Shown piece after piece: positions 1-5,841 of a stretch of 16,603 nucleotides of DNA. Position numbers and translations under genes: made by a program. Source of the stretch: Clostridia bacterium. GTDB lineage: Bacteria; Bacillota; Clostridia; Christensenellales; Aristaeellaceae. Positions within the stretch are counted from its first letter, which is position 1. The number at the start of each line of letters is the position of its first letter. Location: positions 1 through 16,603 of the forward strand of contig JAKSPZ010000005.1 of the NCBI GenBank assembly GCA_024404395.1, written 5' to 3'. The notes under the pieces were generated by a model. That model saw only the letters and a list, made by a program, of their open reading frames with translations. It made no database searches and had not been told where the DNA came from.

Positions 1-67
1 GGCTTTAATCAGCATTGCAGGAGAAGCGATGTTATAAGGATACTTTCGCCGGGTTCGCACCCAGCCC

Positions 68-95
68 CTTGGCTCCCTCGGAGGAGGGAGCCAAG
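68..95. repeat. 12-bp palindromic hairpin, dispersed-element type
   Basis: The left arm CTTGGCTCCCTC (68-79) is a perfect inverted repeat of GAGGGAGCCAAG (84-95) around a 4-nt GGAG loop. The following GC-rich bases (96-115) look like a degenerate continuation. GGCTCCCTC-type palindromes are scattered between genes in many gut Clostridia, so this is more likely a dispersed repeat than a terminator. There is no T-tract after it on the plus strand, and the minus strand also lacks a run of T. The family assignment is from memory of the motif, not from a search. Confidence 0.55.
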
Positions 96-374
96 CGCTT
101 CGCCGCGACTGCGTCAAAAATCTCTTTGCTGACGAAAGCCGATAAGCATATTGTGAAATTCAATTTGTAAACATCGCGTGAGTATCTCCCTTAGTCCCCT
201 GTGCCTCAGGGAATACAATTGACTCTGATGAAATATACCCGCTTAGCAAATCGGCTCGGCCAGTTTCAAATCTCGAGGTAAAGAATTTGCAGCGGAAATG
301 GAATATGTTACGCAACACAGATTATGCGCTTAGAGTTGTTCTCAGTGGAGAATAACTTTCCATACGCCTTTTGA

Positions 375-380
375 GAGGGG
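375..380 (+). promoter_or_regulatory. Ribosome binding site deciding the start at 389
   Basis: GAGGGG lies 8 nt before the ATG at 389. The frame stays open upstream to a TTG at 371, but that codon has no ribosome binding site and adds six residues ahead of the family's usual beginning, so 389 is preferred. Confidence 0.7.
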
Positions 381-388
381 AATTCCAT

Positions 389-844
389 ATGATTCGTATA
401 CTGTTCATTTGCCACGGCAATATCTGCCGCAGTCCGATGGCGGAGTTTGTGTTTAAGGATATGGTTCGTCGGGCGGGGGTGGCGGATCGGTTTGAGATCG
501 AGTCCGCGGCTTGCCCTACGGACGAGATCGGGTCGCCGGCCTATCCGCCCGCCCGTCGGGAGCTGGCGAAGCATGGGTTGAAGTGCGACGGCAAAACCGC
601 CCGCCTCATCCGCGCCGAGGATTACGATCGCTTCGATCTCATCATCGGCATGGATCGCTACAACCTGCGGGATATGCTCCGCCGCTGGCACAACGATCCC
701 GACGGCAAGGTCCGCCTGCTGCTGGACTACACCGACCGCCCCGGCGATGTGGCCGATCCCTGGTACACGGGCGATTTCACCGCCACCTGGAAGGACATCA
801 CCGAGGGCTGCGAAGGCCTGTTGAACGCCATAAACAACGATTGA
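389..844 (+). CDS. Low-molecular-weight protein tyrosine phosphatase
   Basis: This cytoplasmic phosphatase of 151 residues removes phosphate from protein tyrosines or related phospho-groups through a cysteinyl-phosphate intermediate. The active-site loop CHGNICRS sits at residues 8-15 and fits the family signature C-x5-R, with nucleophile C8 and R14. The general-acid loop ADPWY places D123 in its expected position near the C-terminus, so the protein looks complete and active. Length matches the usual 150-160 residues of the family. The gene ends 16 nt before the small zinc-ribbon gene, so the two probably share a transcript. In Firmicutes such enzymes can act on arginine- or tyrosine-phosphorylated proteins, or in polysaccharide control when next to a tyrosine kinase. 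No kinase is visible here, so the target is unknown. It has no obvious link to the sugar operons downstream. Confidence 0.93.
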   Translation: MIRILFICHGNICRSPMAEFVFKDMVRRAGVADRFEIESAACPTDEIGSPAYPPARRELAKHGLKCDGKTARLIRAEDYDRFDLIIGMDRYNLRDMLRRWHNDPDGKVRLLLDYTDRPGDVADPWYTGDFTATWKDITEGCEGLLNAINND

Positions 845-860
845 TCGAGGAGGGATACCC

Positions 861-1088
861 ATGGGCATGGAGAATTGTCCGCACAAGGCAAAGGAAGGTT
901 CCATCATCGAAAAGGACTGCCCCAACTGCGGCGGCACAGTGGAACTGTTCTCCACGGAACCGCAGGCGGAATGCGAAGACTGCGGCGCCGTGATCTACAA
1001 CGATCAGATGATCTGCGTCCGAAAGTGCCAGAACGCTCGGGAGTGCGTCGGCGACGAGGCATACGAGCAGCTGATGAAAATCTTATAA
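861..1088 (+). CDS. Small 8-cysteine zinc-ribbon protein, unknown function
   Basis: This is a 75-residue hydrophilic protein. Its cysteines lie at 6, 20, 23, 38, 41, 52, 56 and 62. The CPNC (20-23) and CEDC (38-41) pairs form a typical two-knuckle zinc ribbon. The C-terminal C52/C56/C62 group, ending in CVG-x4-Y, could hold a second metal. GAGGAGGG (847-854) precedes the ATG by 6 nt, a strong ribosome binding site. The gene is 16 nt after the phosphatase and is followed by a terminator at 1094, making a two-gene unit. I do not recognise a named family. A nucleic-acid-binding or metal-handling adaptor role is possible but is only inferred from the ribbon. Confidence 0.75.
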   Translation: MGMENCPHKAKEGSIIEKDCPNCGGTVELFSTEPQAECEDCGAVIYNDQMICVRKCQNARECVGDEAYEQLMKIL

Positions 1089-1093
1089 AACGA

Positions 1094-1125
1094 AACGGGT
1101 CGACCATCGTCGGCCCGTTATATTT
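1094..1125 (+). terminator. Intrinsic terminator after the zinc-ribbon gene
   Basis: AACGGGTCGA (1094-1103) pairs with TCGGCCCGTT (1110-1119) with one T:G wobble across a 6-nt loop, followed by the T-rich TATATTT. The T-tract is interrupted, so termination may be partial. Confidence 0.65.
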
Positions 1126-1138
1126 AACGTGTTATGCA

Positions 1139-1166
1139 TTGCAAATTTACCCCATATGGGTATAAT
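1139..1166 (+). promoter_or_regulatory. Sigma-A-type promoter for the DUF6273 gene
   Basis: TTGCAA (1139-1144) and a perfect TATAAT (1161-1166) are separated by 16 nt. The expected start point is about 1172-1174, immediately before or at the GAGGAG ribosome binding site (1174-1179). The leader would therefore be only about 17 nt long. Confidence 0.7.
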
Positions 1167-1189
1167 TAGTCCTGAGGAGTTGATTTGCT

Positions 1190-1852
1190 TTGGAACAGCA
1201 GTATAACCTTGCGAAAGATCTTTATATGCACAGCGCGGAGACCGCCGATATCGAGCGTGCCCGCGACATTTTCATCTCCCTCGGCGATTATGAGCGCGCC
1301 GCGGACTATGCCGCCAAGTGCGAGCTGCGCCTGCAGTACGAGGTCGGTCGCGCCGTCACGTTCGGCGCCTTTGAAGGAAAGCCCATCCAATGGCACGTTT
1401 ACGATCAGCGCGGAAAGATGCGTCTGCTGATCGCGGATGAGATCGTCTGCCATCATCCCTATCACGACACCCTCACCGACGCCATGTGGAGCGATTGCAG
1501 CCTGCGCAAGTACCTGAACGGTCCTTTCCTGAAGGAGTGCTTCAATCCGCGTGAGATGATGATGATCGTCCCCACCCACATCCAGAACCTGCGCAGCGAA
1601 AAGTGGTTCTCCAACGGCGGTCCCGACACCATGGACCGCGTATTCATCCCCGACACGCAGGAGATGAACCGCTTCTGGCCCGATCCCGAGACCCGCAAGC
1701 TGGGCGGCTGGTGGTGGATCCGCAATCCCGGCAGCAACCTCTGCAGCGCCGTTGCGGTCTATGAGGACGGCACCGATTACGATTTCGGCATCAACGTCCA
1801 CTACAAGGACGGCGGCGTCCGCCCCGCCCTCTGGGTCCTGCTCCGTATCTGA
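1190..1852 (+). CDS. DUF6273-domain protein with N-terminal TPR-like helices
   Basis: This is a 220-residue protein with no signal peptide or membrane segment. Residues 7-48 form two amphipathic helices of the kind found in tetratricopeptide-like repeats (YERAADYAAKC). The rest carries the marks I associate with DUF6273: FGxF and IQWHVYD near 58-72, W100 followed by CSLRKYLN (103-110), a tryptophan-rich WWWIRNPG (174-181), and the terminal GGVRPALWVL (208-217). This domain is frequent in Clostridia and resembles the C-type-lectin-like fold of formylglycine-generating-enzyme relatives. That resemblance is inference. The start is TTG at 1190, chosen because GAGGAG lies 10 nt upstream and no ATG fits. 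It forms a single-gene unit with its own promoter and terminator. Its biological role is unknown; a binding or recognition function is plausible. Confidence 0.8.
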   Translation: MEQQYNLAKDLYMHSAETADIERARDIFISLGDYERAADYAAKCELRLQYEVGRAVTFGAFEGKPIQWHVYDQRGKMRLLIADEIVCHHPYHDTLTDAMWSDCSLRKYLNGPFLKECFNPREMMMIVPTHIQNLRSEKWFSNGGPDTMDRVFIPDTQEMNRFWPDPETRKLGGWWWIRNPGSNLCSAVAVYEDGTDYDFGINVHYKDGGVRPALWVLLRI

Positions 1853-1861
1853 TATATGTAC

Positions 1862-1898
1862 ATACCCTCCCCGCTTACCGCGAGGAGGGTATTCTTTT
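1862..1898 (+). terminator. Terminator of the DUF6273 gene
   Basis: ATACCCTCC (1862-1870) pairs with GGAGGGTAT (1884-1892), followed by TCTTTT. It lies 9 nt after the stop codon and faces the minus-strand operon. Confidence 0.8.
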
Positions 1899-1903
1899 GC
1901 ACT

Positions 1904-1935
1904 AAAAGAGGCTGTCCCATAAGGGACAGCCTCTT
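1904..1935 (-). terminator. Terminator of the ABC importer operon
   Basis: A perfect 13-bp stem AAGAGGCTGTCCC (1906-1918) / GGGACAGCCTCTT (1923-1935) has a 4-nt loop. Read on the minus strand it ends in a TTTT tract. It sits 22 nt past the stop codon of the solute-binding protein gene. Confidence 0.85.
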
Positions 1936-1957
1936 CAGACCTAAGCCTGAAATGTGA

Positions 1958-3640
1958 TTAGCGGGAGAGGAAGTCGTCGTAGGCGCGCTGAGCCATTTCA
2001 CGCATCTCAACGATGCCGTTGGACTCGAGCTGTGCCTGGAAGGCTGCCCAGTTCTCGTCGTTCACTTCCAGTTCGCCGGTGACGAACTTGGCGCGATACT
2101 CTGCGAGGGTTGCAACTTCATCAGTGTAGTAGAAGGCGTAGTCATCTGCGTCCTCTTCCAGCAGAGAGTAGCGGCCCCAGATGCGATCGAAGGAAGGCCA
2201 CAGGTTGTTCTCGTCGTAGAGCTTGTAACCGCGGGCGTTGGGAACGTCGGCGATGTAGGTGTCGAGGTCGACATACTTGTCGAGGGTCTCGTTGGTGAGG
2301 ATGTCAATGCGGGGCAGGACGTAGTTCAGAGGACCAACCTCGATGCCGGCGTCGTAGCTCTCGACCTGGGGAATGGAGTAGACGTACTTGCCATCTTCAC
2401 CCTTGGTGATGGTGACGTACTTGTCGGGGTTCTGGTAGGCAACGGAGCCCTCTTCGAAGGCCATGGAGCCGTAACGCCAGATCATGCTGTTGTCGAAGTT
2501 GTAGAGCAGATCATAGAAGGAAGCCAGAACTTCGGGGTTGTGGCACTTGTTGGTGATAACGATGTCGGGGTTGTCCAGAGCGGTACGAGCGGTGGGATGC
2601 ATGAAGAAGCATGCGGGGTAGTTCTCATCGATCGTCGGGGGAACGACGGGCTCGAAGCCTTCGGTGTTGTAGCACATATTGACAACGCCGAAACGGTTGG
2701 CTGCATCGCCGACGATAGCGGTGATGTCCTCAGTGTTGGCAACGAAGCAATCCTGATAGATGTAGCCCTTGGCATACCAGTCGGCCAGAACGGTGATACC
2801 TGCGCGGTATGCATCGGTGGTGTGGACGTAGTAGACCTGCTGGTTCTCATCGATGGAGAGGTTCATGTCAGCGCCGGAGTCCTTGGTGCTGATGCCCCAC
2901 ATACCGAGAGCATGCTCGATGGTGGCGTTGCCGTTGATGGTCTGCTGAGCGATCATGTAGGGGATCTCATCGGTGGTGTCGCCGTTGCCGTTCATGTCGT
3001 TGTCCAGGAAGTACTGGAGCATGTCTTCGAACTCTTCCTTGTTGGCGGGGGCATAGTTGGCTTCGTAGCCACGAGCCTCGTCCCAAGCGTTCATCCAAGC
3101 AACGTTGACCTGCATCATGGCTTCGCCGGCAGTGTACTTGTTGACCTGGGTGATGGAGGGGAAGAAGTAGATGCGGCCGTTGGAGTCCTTGGTGCCGCGG
3201 ACGATGTCTTCGGGAGCATTCTCGACGAAGTTGGGCATGATGGCGGGATCGCTCATGAAGTCGGTGACGTCATAAGCCAGACCTGCATTACCCATGTCGG
3301 TGATGTCGGCGCGGGTCAGGGTCTTGTAGTAGAAGCCCCAGATTGCCTCATCGTAGTCCTGGCTGACCAGGCGGGTCTGCATGATATCACGAGACTCGTC
3401 GGAAACGGAAGTACCGGCAATGTCGAACACGATGTGGACATTGGTCTGCTCCTGCAGATCCTGCCAGTCGGGGTTGGATTCGATCTTGGCGATGTCGTCA
3501 TAAACATAGCCGAAGGTCATGATCGTGAAAGTTTCGGGCTCTTCCAGGGGGAAGATGGTGCCTTCGAGGTTCCACTCGATGGCGTAAGCGGCAGACATGA
3601 CGAGCATGAGAGCCATAACCAGTGCCAAAAGCTTCTTCAT
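1958..3640 (-). CDS. Extracellular solute-binding protein, LipO/LplA type
   Basis: This is the ligand-binding component (560 residues) of a carbohydrate ABC importer, working outside the membrane with the two permeases encoded upstream. The signal peptide is clear: MKKLL, a hydrophobic stretch to about residue 16, then an AYA cleavage site at 18-20. Unusually, no cysteine follows, so there is no lipobox; most Gram-positive binding proteins of this family are lipoproteins. An acidic loop D213-x-D215-x-N217-x-N219, followed by DEIPY, matches the calcium-binding-like loop seen in LipO-type binding proteins. A perfect AAGGAGG (3649-3655) precedes the ATG. The gene is last in its operon, whereas the binding protein is often first. 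The true ligand cannot be read from sequence, but the divergent ulosonic-acid-type operon suggests an acidic sugar or a glycoside of one. Confidence 0.9.
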   Translation of the reverse strand: MKKLLALVMALMLVMSAAYAIEWNLEGTIFPLEEPETFTIMTFGYVYDDIAKIESNPDWQDLQEQTNVHIVFDIAGTSVSDESRDIMQTRLVSQDYDEAIWGFYYKTLTRADITDMGNAGLAYDVTDFMSDPAIMPNFVENAPEDIVRGTKDSNGRIYFFPSITQVNKYTAGEAMMQVNVAWMNAWDEARGYEANYAPANKEEFEDMLQYFLDNDMNGNGDTTDEIPYMIAQQTINGNATIEHALGMWGISTKDSGADMNLSIDENQQVYYVHTTDAYRAGITVLADWYAKGYIYQDCFVANTEDITAIVGDAANRFGVVNMCYNTEGFEPVVPPTIDENYPACFFMHPTARTALDNPDIVITNKCHNPEVLASFYDLLYNFDNSMIWRYGSMAFEEGSVAYQNPDKYVTITKGEDGKYVYSIPQVESYDAGIEVGPLNYVLPRIDILTNETLDKYVDLDTYIADVPNARGYKLYDENNLWPSFDRIWGRYSLLEEDADDYAFYYTDEVATLAEYRAKFVTGELEVNDENWAAFQAQLESNGIVEMREMAQRAYDDFLSR

Positions 3641-3648
3641 GGGGTAAT

Positions 3649-3655
3649 CCTCCTT
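3649..3655 (-). promoter_or_regulatory. Perfect ribosome binding site of the binding-protein gene
   Basis: On the minus strand this reads AAGGAGG, fully complementary to the 16S rRNA tail, 8 nt from the ATG. It suits the high synthesis rate a binding protein needs compared with its permeases. Confidence 0.8.
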
Positions 3656-3663
3656 CTTAAATT

Positions 3664-3681
3664 AACAGCTGCAAGGCTGTT
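3664..3681 (-). other. Short intercistronic hairpin between permease and binding-protein genes
   Basis: AACAGC (3664-3669) pairs with GCTGTT (3676-3681) around a 6-nt loop, in the 57-nt gap before the binding-protein gene. It has no good T-tract, so it is unlikely to stop transcription. It could protect the downstream message after RNA processing. The stem is short and the role is inferred. Confidence 0.3.
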
Positions 3682-3697
3682 TGTAACACTTGGGATA

Positions 3698-4627
3698 TCA
3701 GCCCTTGACCGCGCCGATCATCATACCGGAAATGAAATAGCGGCGGATGGCGGGATAGAGCAGGATCATGGGCAGGGTGGAAACGATAACGACCGCGTAC
3801 TTCAGCAGCTGGACCTTGCGCAGCTGTTCGGCGATGACCTCCAGTGCCACGTTGGGGTTATCGAGGCCCGCGGCGGCGGCGGTGGTGATGCGCTTGATGA
3901 AGACCTGCAGGGTCTGGATGTTATCGTCGGAGATGTAGATCATCGGGTAGAAGTAGCTGTTCCAGAAGCCCAGGGCGAAGTTCAAGACCATGACCGCCAG
4001 GGTGGGCTTGGCCAGCGGCACCGCCAGCTGGATGAAGCAGCGGAACATGCCCGCGCCTTCAAGCTGTGCCGATTCGTAGATCTCCTCGGGGATGGAGTTC
4101 TCAAAGTAGCTGCGGCAGATGACCAGGTTGTAGGGACCCAGCATGCCGGGCAGGATGAGGCACCATACGGTGTTCAGCAGGTGCAGATCCTGAATGACGA
4201 AGAAGGTCGGGATCAGACCGCCGGAGAAGTACATGGTGAACAGGAAGAACAGGGTCAGCGGACGGCGGAAGGGCAGGTTCTCACGGGACAGTGCGAACGC
4301 ACAGGCCGTGGTGACCGCCATTGCGGAAGCCGTACCGGCGAAGGTGTAGAGCAGGGAGTTTCTGTAGCCGATCCACACGGTGGTGGTGCGGTACAGTTCC
4401 TTGTAGGCGTCCAGATTCAGACCCTTGGGCAGCAGGAATACCTGACCGGTGGAGATGTAGGTGGGGTCGGAAATGGAGGAGATGACGACCAGCCACAGAG
4501 GATACAGGAACAGGATACCGATGACCAGCAGGGCGACGATAATGCAGATATCCAGAACGCGGTCGCCCTTGGTGGGACGGATCGCACTCAGATTGGACGT
4601 GATTTTCGCTTTCTTGATTTTTTCCAT
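3698..4627 (-). CDS. Carbohydrate ABC transporter permease, LplC type
   Basis: This integral membrane subunit (309 residues) forms half of the import channel together with the permease encoded just upstream. About six membrane segments are visible, near residues 27-50, 92-113, 124-146, 152-171, 207-228 and 275-293. The cytoplasmic EAA loop that docks the ATPase is at about 184-207 (ESAQLEGAG... PLAKP, with the conserved glycine at 191). The ending YFISGMMIGAVKG is characteristic of LplC/YtcP-like permeases of Bacillota. The start at 4627 has AAAGGAGA upstream. The gene begins 23 nt after the preceding permease and ends 57 nt before the binding-protein gene. Transporters of this subgroup usually use a shared MsmX-like ATPase encoded elsewhere, which agrees with the lack of one here. 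Confidence 0.93.
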   Translation of the reverse strand: MEKIKKAKITSNLSAIRPTKGDRVLDICIIVALLVIGILFLYPLWLVVISSISDPTYISTGQVFLLPKGLNLDAYKELYRTTTVWIGYRNSLLYTFAGTASAMAVTTACAFALSRENLPFRRPLTLFFLFTMYFSGGLIPTFFVIQDLHLLNTVWCLILPGMLGPYNLVICRSYFENSIPEEIYESAQLEGAGMFRCFIQLAVPLAKPTLAVMVLNFALGFWNSYFYPMIYISDDNIQTLQVFIKRITTAAAAGLDNPNVALEVIAEQLRKVQLLKYAVVIVSTLPMILLYPAIRRYFISGMMIGAVKG

Positions 4628-4650
4628 TGCTTATCTCCTTTCGCCCGTCA

Positions 4651-5595
4651 TCAGAAGAGGGACATGCCGGAGACACGCTTCGCGATGAAGTTGGAGCTCA
4701 GCAGCATGACGAAGTTGACGACATTGGTGAACAGGTCCACGGCAGTGGAATAGCCGTACTGACGCTTGGCAAGACCGATCTTGTAGGTGAAGGTACCGAT
4801 GGTCTCGGAAGCACCGAGGTTCAGGTCGGTCTGGATCATCAGCATCTTCTCGGTGGAAGCATTCATGAAGGTACCGAGGTTCATGATGAGCAGGATGACG
4901 ATGGTGGGGCGGATGCAGGCCAGGTCGATGTGCCAGATGCGCTTCAGCTTGGAGCAGCCGTCTACCATGGAAGCCTCGATCAGCTCGGGGTTGACGCCGG
5001 ACAGCGCCGAGAGGTAGATGATCGAGTTGTAACCGGTGATCGTCCAGATACCCGAGATGATATACATGGGCAGGACGTACTTGTCTTTACTCAGGAAGGA
5101 TATCGTTGGTAATCCCAGCCGCTTGAACATGATGTTCAGGAAGGCGGCGCGGCTGTTGACGAACAGCAGCACGATGGACGTGGTAAGGACGACGGCGACC
5201 AGGTAAGGAATATAGGTGACCGTCTGAGAGAACTTCATCACGCGCTTGGCGACGCAGTTGTTCAGCATCAGCGCGAGGATGATGGGCAGCGGGAAGGTCA
5301 GGAAGGTGGCAAAGCCGACCTTCAATGTATTGCCCAGCGTGCGGGAGAAGCTGCCGCTGGAGAAAAAGCGCTCGAAGTTCTGCCAGCCGACCCATTTGCC
5401 CTGAGTGATGGTCTGACCGAGCTTCAGGCTGCGGAAGGCAAGTTGGATACCATAAAGAGGTACGTACTTAAAAATGATGACCGTGATAAATGCGGGCAGG
5501 ATCAGCATGTACAGCTGCCAATGCTCCAGCATACGTGCTCCGAGGGACTTTTTGTTCAGTCCGTCCATGCGTTTTGACGCGGTCTTTGCTGCCAT
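4651..5595 (-). CDS. Carbohydrate ABC transporter permease, LplB type
   Basis: This is the first gene of the minus-strand operon and encodes the partner channel subunit (314 residues from the chosen start). Near the N-terminus, residues 25-58 hold the first membrane segment and the family-typical IIFKYVPLYGIQLAFRS. WVGWQNFERFF (68-78) matches the conserved periplasmic stretch of LplB proteins. The EAA loop is at about 207-231 (EASMVDGCSKLKRIW, ending IRP). Six membrane segments are expected. The frame is open 51 nt further upstream to 5646, but AAAGGAG (5604-5610) points to the ATG at 5595. The extra residues would come from an A-rich leader inside the 5' untranslated region. Transcription is likely from the promoter at 5670-5698. 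Confidence 0.92.
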   Translation of the reverse strand: MAAKTASKRMDGLNKKSLGARMLEHWQLYMLILPAFITVIIFKYVPLYGIQLAFRSLKLGQTITQGKWVGWQNFERFFSSGSFSRTLGNTLKVGFATFLTFPLPIILALMLNNCVAKRVMKFSQTVTYIPYLVAVVLTTSIVLLFVNSRAAFLNIMFKRLGLPTISFLSKDKYVLPMYIISGIWTITGYNSIIYLSALSGVNPELIEASMVDGCSKLKRIWHIDLACIRPTIVILLIMNLGTFMNASTEKMLMIQTDLNLGASETIGTFTYKIGLAKRQYGYSTAVDLFTNVVNFVMLLSSNFIAKRVSGMSLF

Positions 5596-5603
5596 CGGTT
5601 CAA

Positions 5604-5610
5604 CTCCTTT
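5604..5610 (-). promoter_or_regulatory. Ribosome binding site deciding the LplB start
   Basis: On the minus strand this reads AAAGGAG, 8 nt before the ATG at 5595. The upstream ATG at 5646 in the same frame has no comparable site and adds a non-family N-terminus. Confidence 0.8.
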
Positions 5611-5653
5611 CAACAGTCGACGCAACAGAAAAAAAAGAAAATCCAAAATATCC

Positions 5654-5667
5654 TGTAATCGATAACG
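5654..5667. promoter_or_regulatory. cre-like operator over the ABC operon start point
   Basis: TGTAATCGATAACG matches the Gram-positive catabolite-responsive element TGWAANCGNTNWCA at all positions except the last. It overlaps the expected transcription start (about 5663) of the ABC importer promoter, a good place for repression by CcpA in the presence of preferred sugars. It also has the near-palindromic form with central CG used by other LacI-family repressors, so a dedicated regulator is an alternative. No regulator gene is in the window. Confidence 0.5.
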
Positions 5668-5669
5668 CT

Positions 5670-5698
5670 ATTATAACGTATTTGTTGCGTGGATGCAA
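5670..5698 (-). promoter_or_regulatory. Sigma-A promoter of the ABC importer operon
   Basis: On the minus strand TTGCAT (5698-5693) and a perfect TATAAT (5675-5670) are separated by exactly 17 nt. The expected start near 5663 gives a leader of about 68 nt before the LplB gene. Confidence 0.85.
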
Positions 5699-5733
5699 GT
5701 CTTTTCATAAATAAACACTTTTTATTTTTCTTC

Positions 5734-5748
5734 CGCTATCGAATTACC
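5734..5748. promoter_or_regulatory. Possible second operator half-related to the cre-like site
   Basis: CGCTATCGAATTACC resembles the minus-strand reading of the 5654-5667 site, CGTTATCGATTACA, with one inserted A. It lies upstream of both promoters' core elements, between them. A regulator shared by both operons could use the pair. The similarity is short and could be chance. Confidence 0.25.
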
Positions 5749-5752
5749 TGCA

Positions 5753-5772
5753 AAATAGTTTAAATAGCTATT
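5753..5772. promoter_or_regulatory. Direct repeat and palindrome overlapping the plus-strand -35 box
   Basis: AAATAG occurs at 5753-5758 and again at 5762-5767. The second copy belongs to a perfect 10-bp palindrome AATAGCTATT (5763-5772) that runs into the -35 box at 5771. The position fits an operator or activator site for the catabolic operon. AT-rich sequence makes chance palindromes common. Confidence 0.3.
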
Positions 5773-5799
5773 GAAAACAAAAGATCGACGTGATATTAT
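5771..5799 (+). promoter_or_regulatory. Sigma-A promoter of the eleven-gene catabolic operon
   Basis: TTGAAA (5771-5776) and TATTAT (5794-5799) are separated by exactly 17 nt. The expected start near 5806 gives a leader of about 36 nt. The core boxes lie about 95 nt from those of the divergent ABC promoter. Confidence 0.8.
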
Positions 5800-5841
5800 T
5801 TAGCTGTATCGGAAGAATAGAACCGAACGGAGGTCTTTCTG

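Larger units (their letters stand above)
1..388. other. Gene-free stretch upstream of the phosphatase gene
   Basis: I find no convincing coding region here on either strand. Reading frames that cross it lack a ribosome binding site and recognisable protein features. The stretch holds the palindrome at 68-95 and, further on, low-complexity AT-rich sequence. I could not place a convincing promoter for the gene at 389, since no -35/-10 pair with acceptable spacing stood out. The left part may be the tail of a neighbouring transcription unit lying outside the window. Confidence 0.5.

Noticed and set aside
47..70. GGGTTCGCACCC, which resembles a tRNA T-arm
   Set aside because: The stem is only four pairs with a four-base loop, not the 5-bp stem and 7-base loop of a T-arm, and no acceptor or anticodon arm is nearby.
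371..388. TTG start at 371 for the tyrosine phosphatase
   Set aside because: The GAGGGG site falls inside this stretch and serves the ATG at 389, where the family's normal N-terminus begins.
2540..4753. Long plus-strand open frame (737 codons) opposite the binding-protein and LplC genes
   Set aside because: It is antisense to two clearly recognised genes, has low-complexity Val/Gly/Asp/His-rich composition, and shows no domain. It arises from codon bias on the real strand.
5596..5646. N-terminal extension of the LplB permease to an upstream ATG at 5646
   Set aside because: The ribosome binding site AAAGGAG lies within this stretch and points to 5595. The extension is encoded by A-rich leader and does not look like the family.
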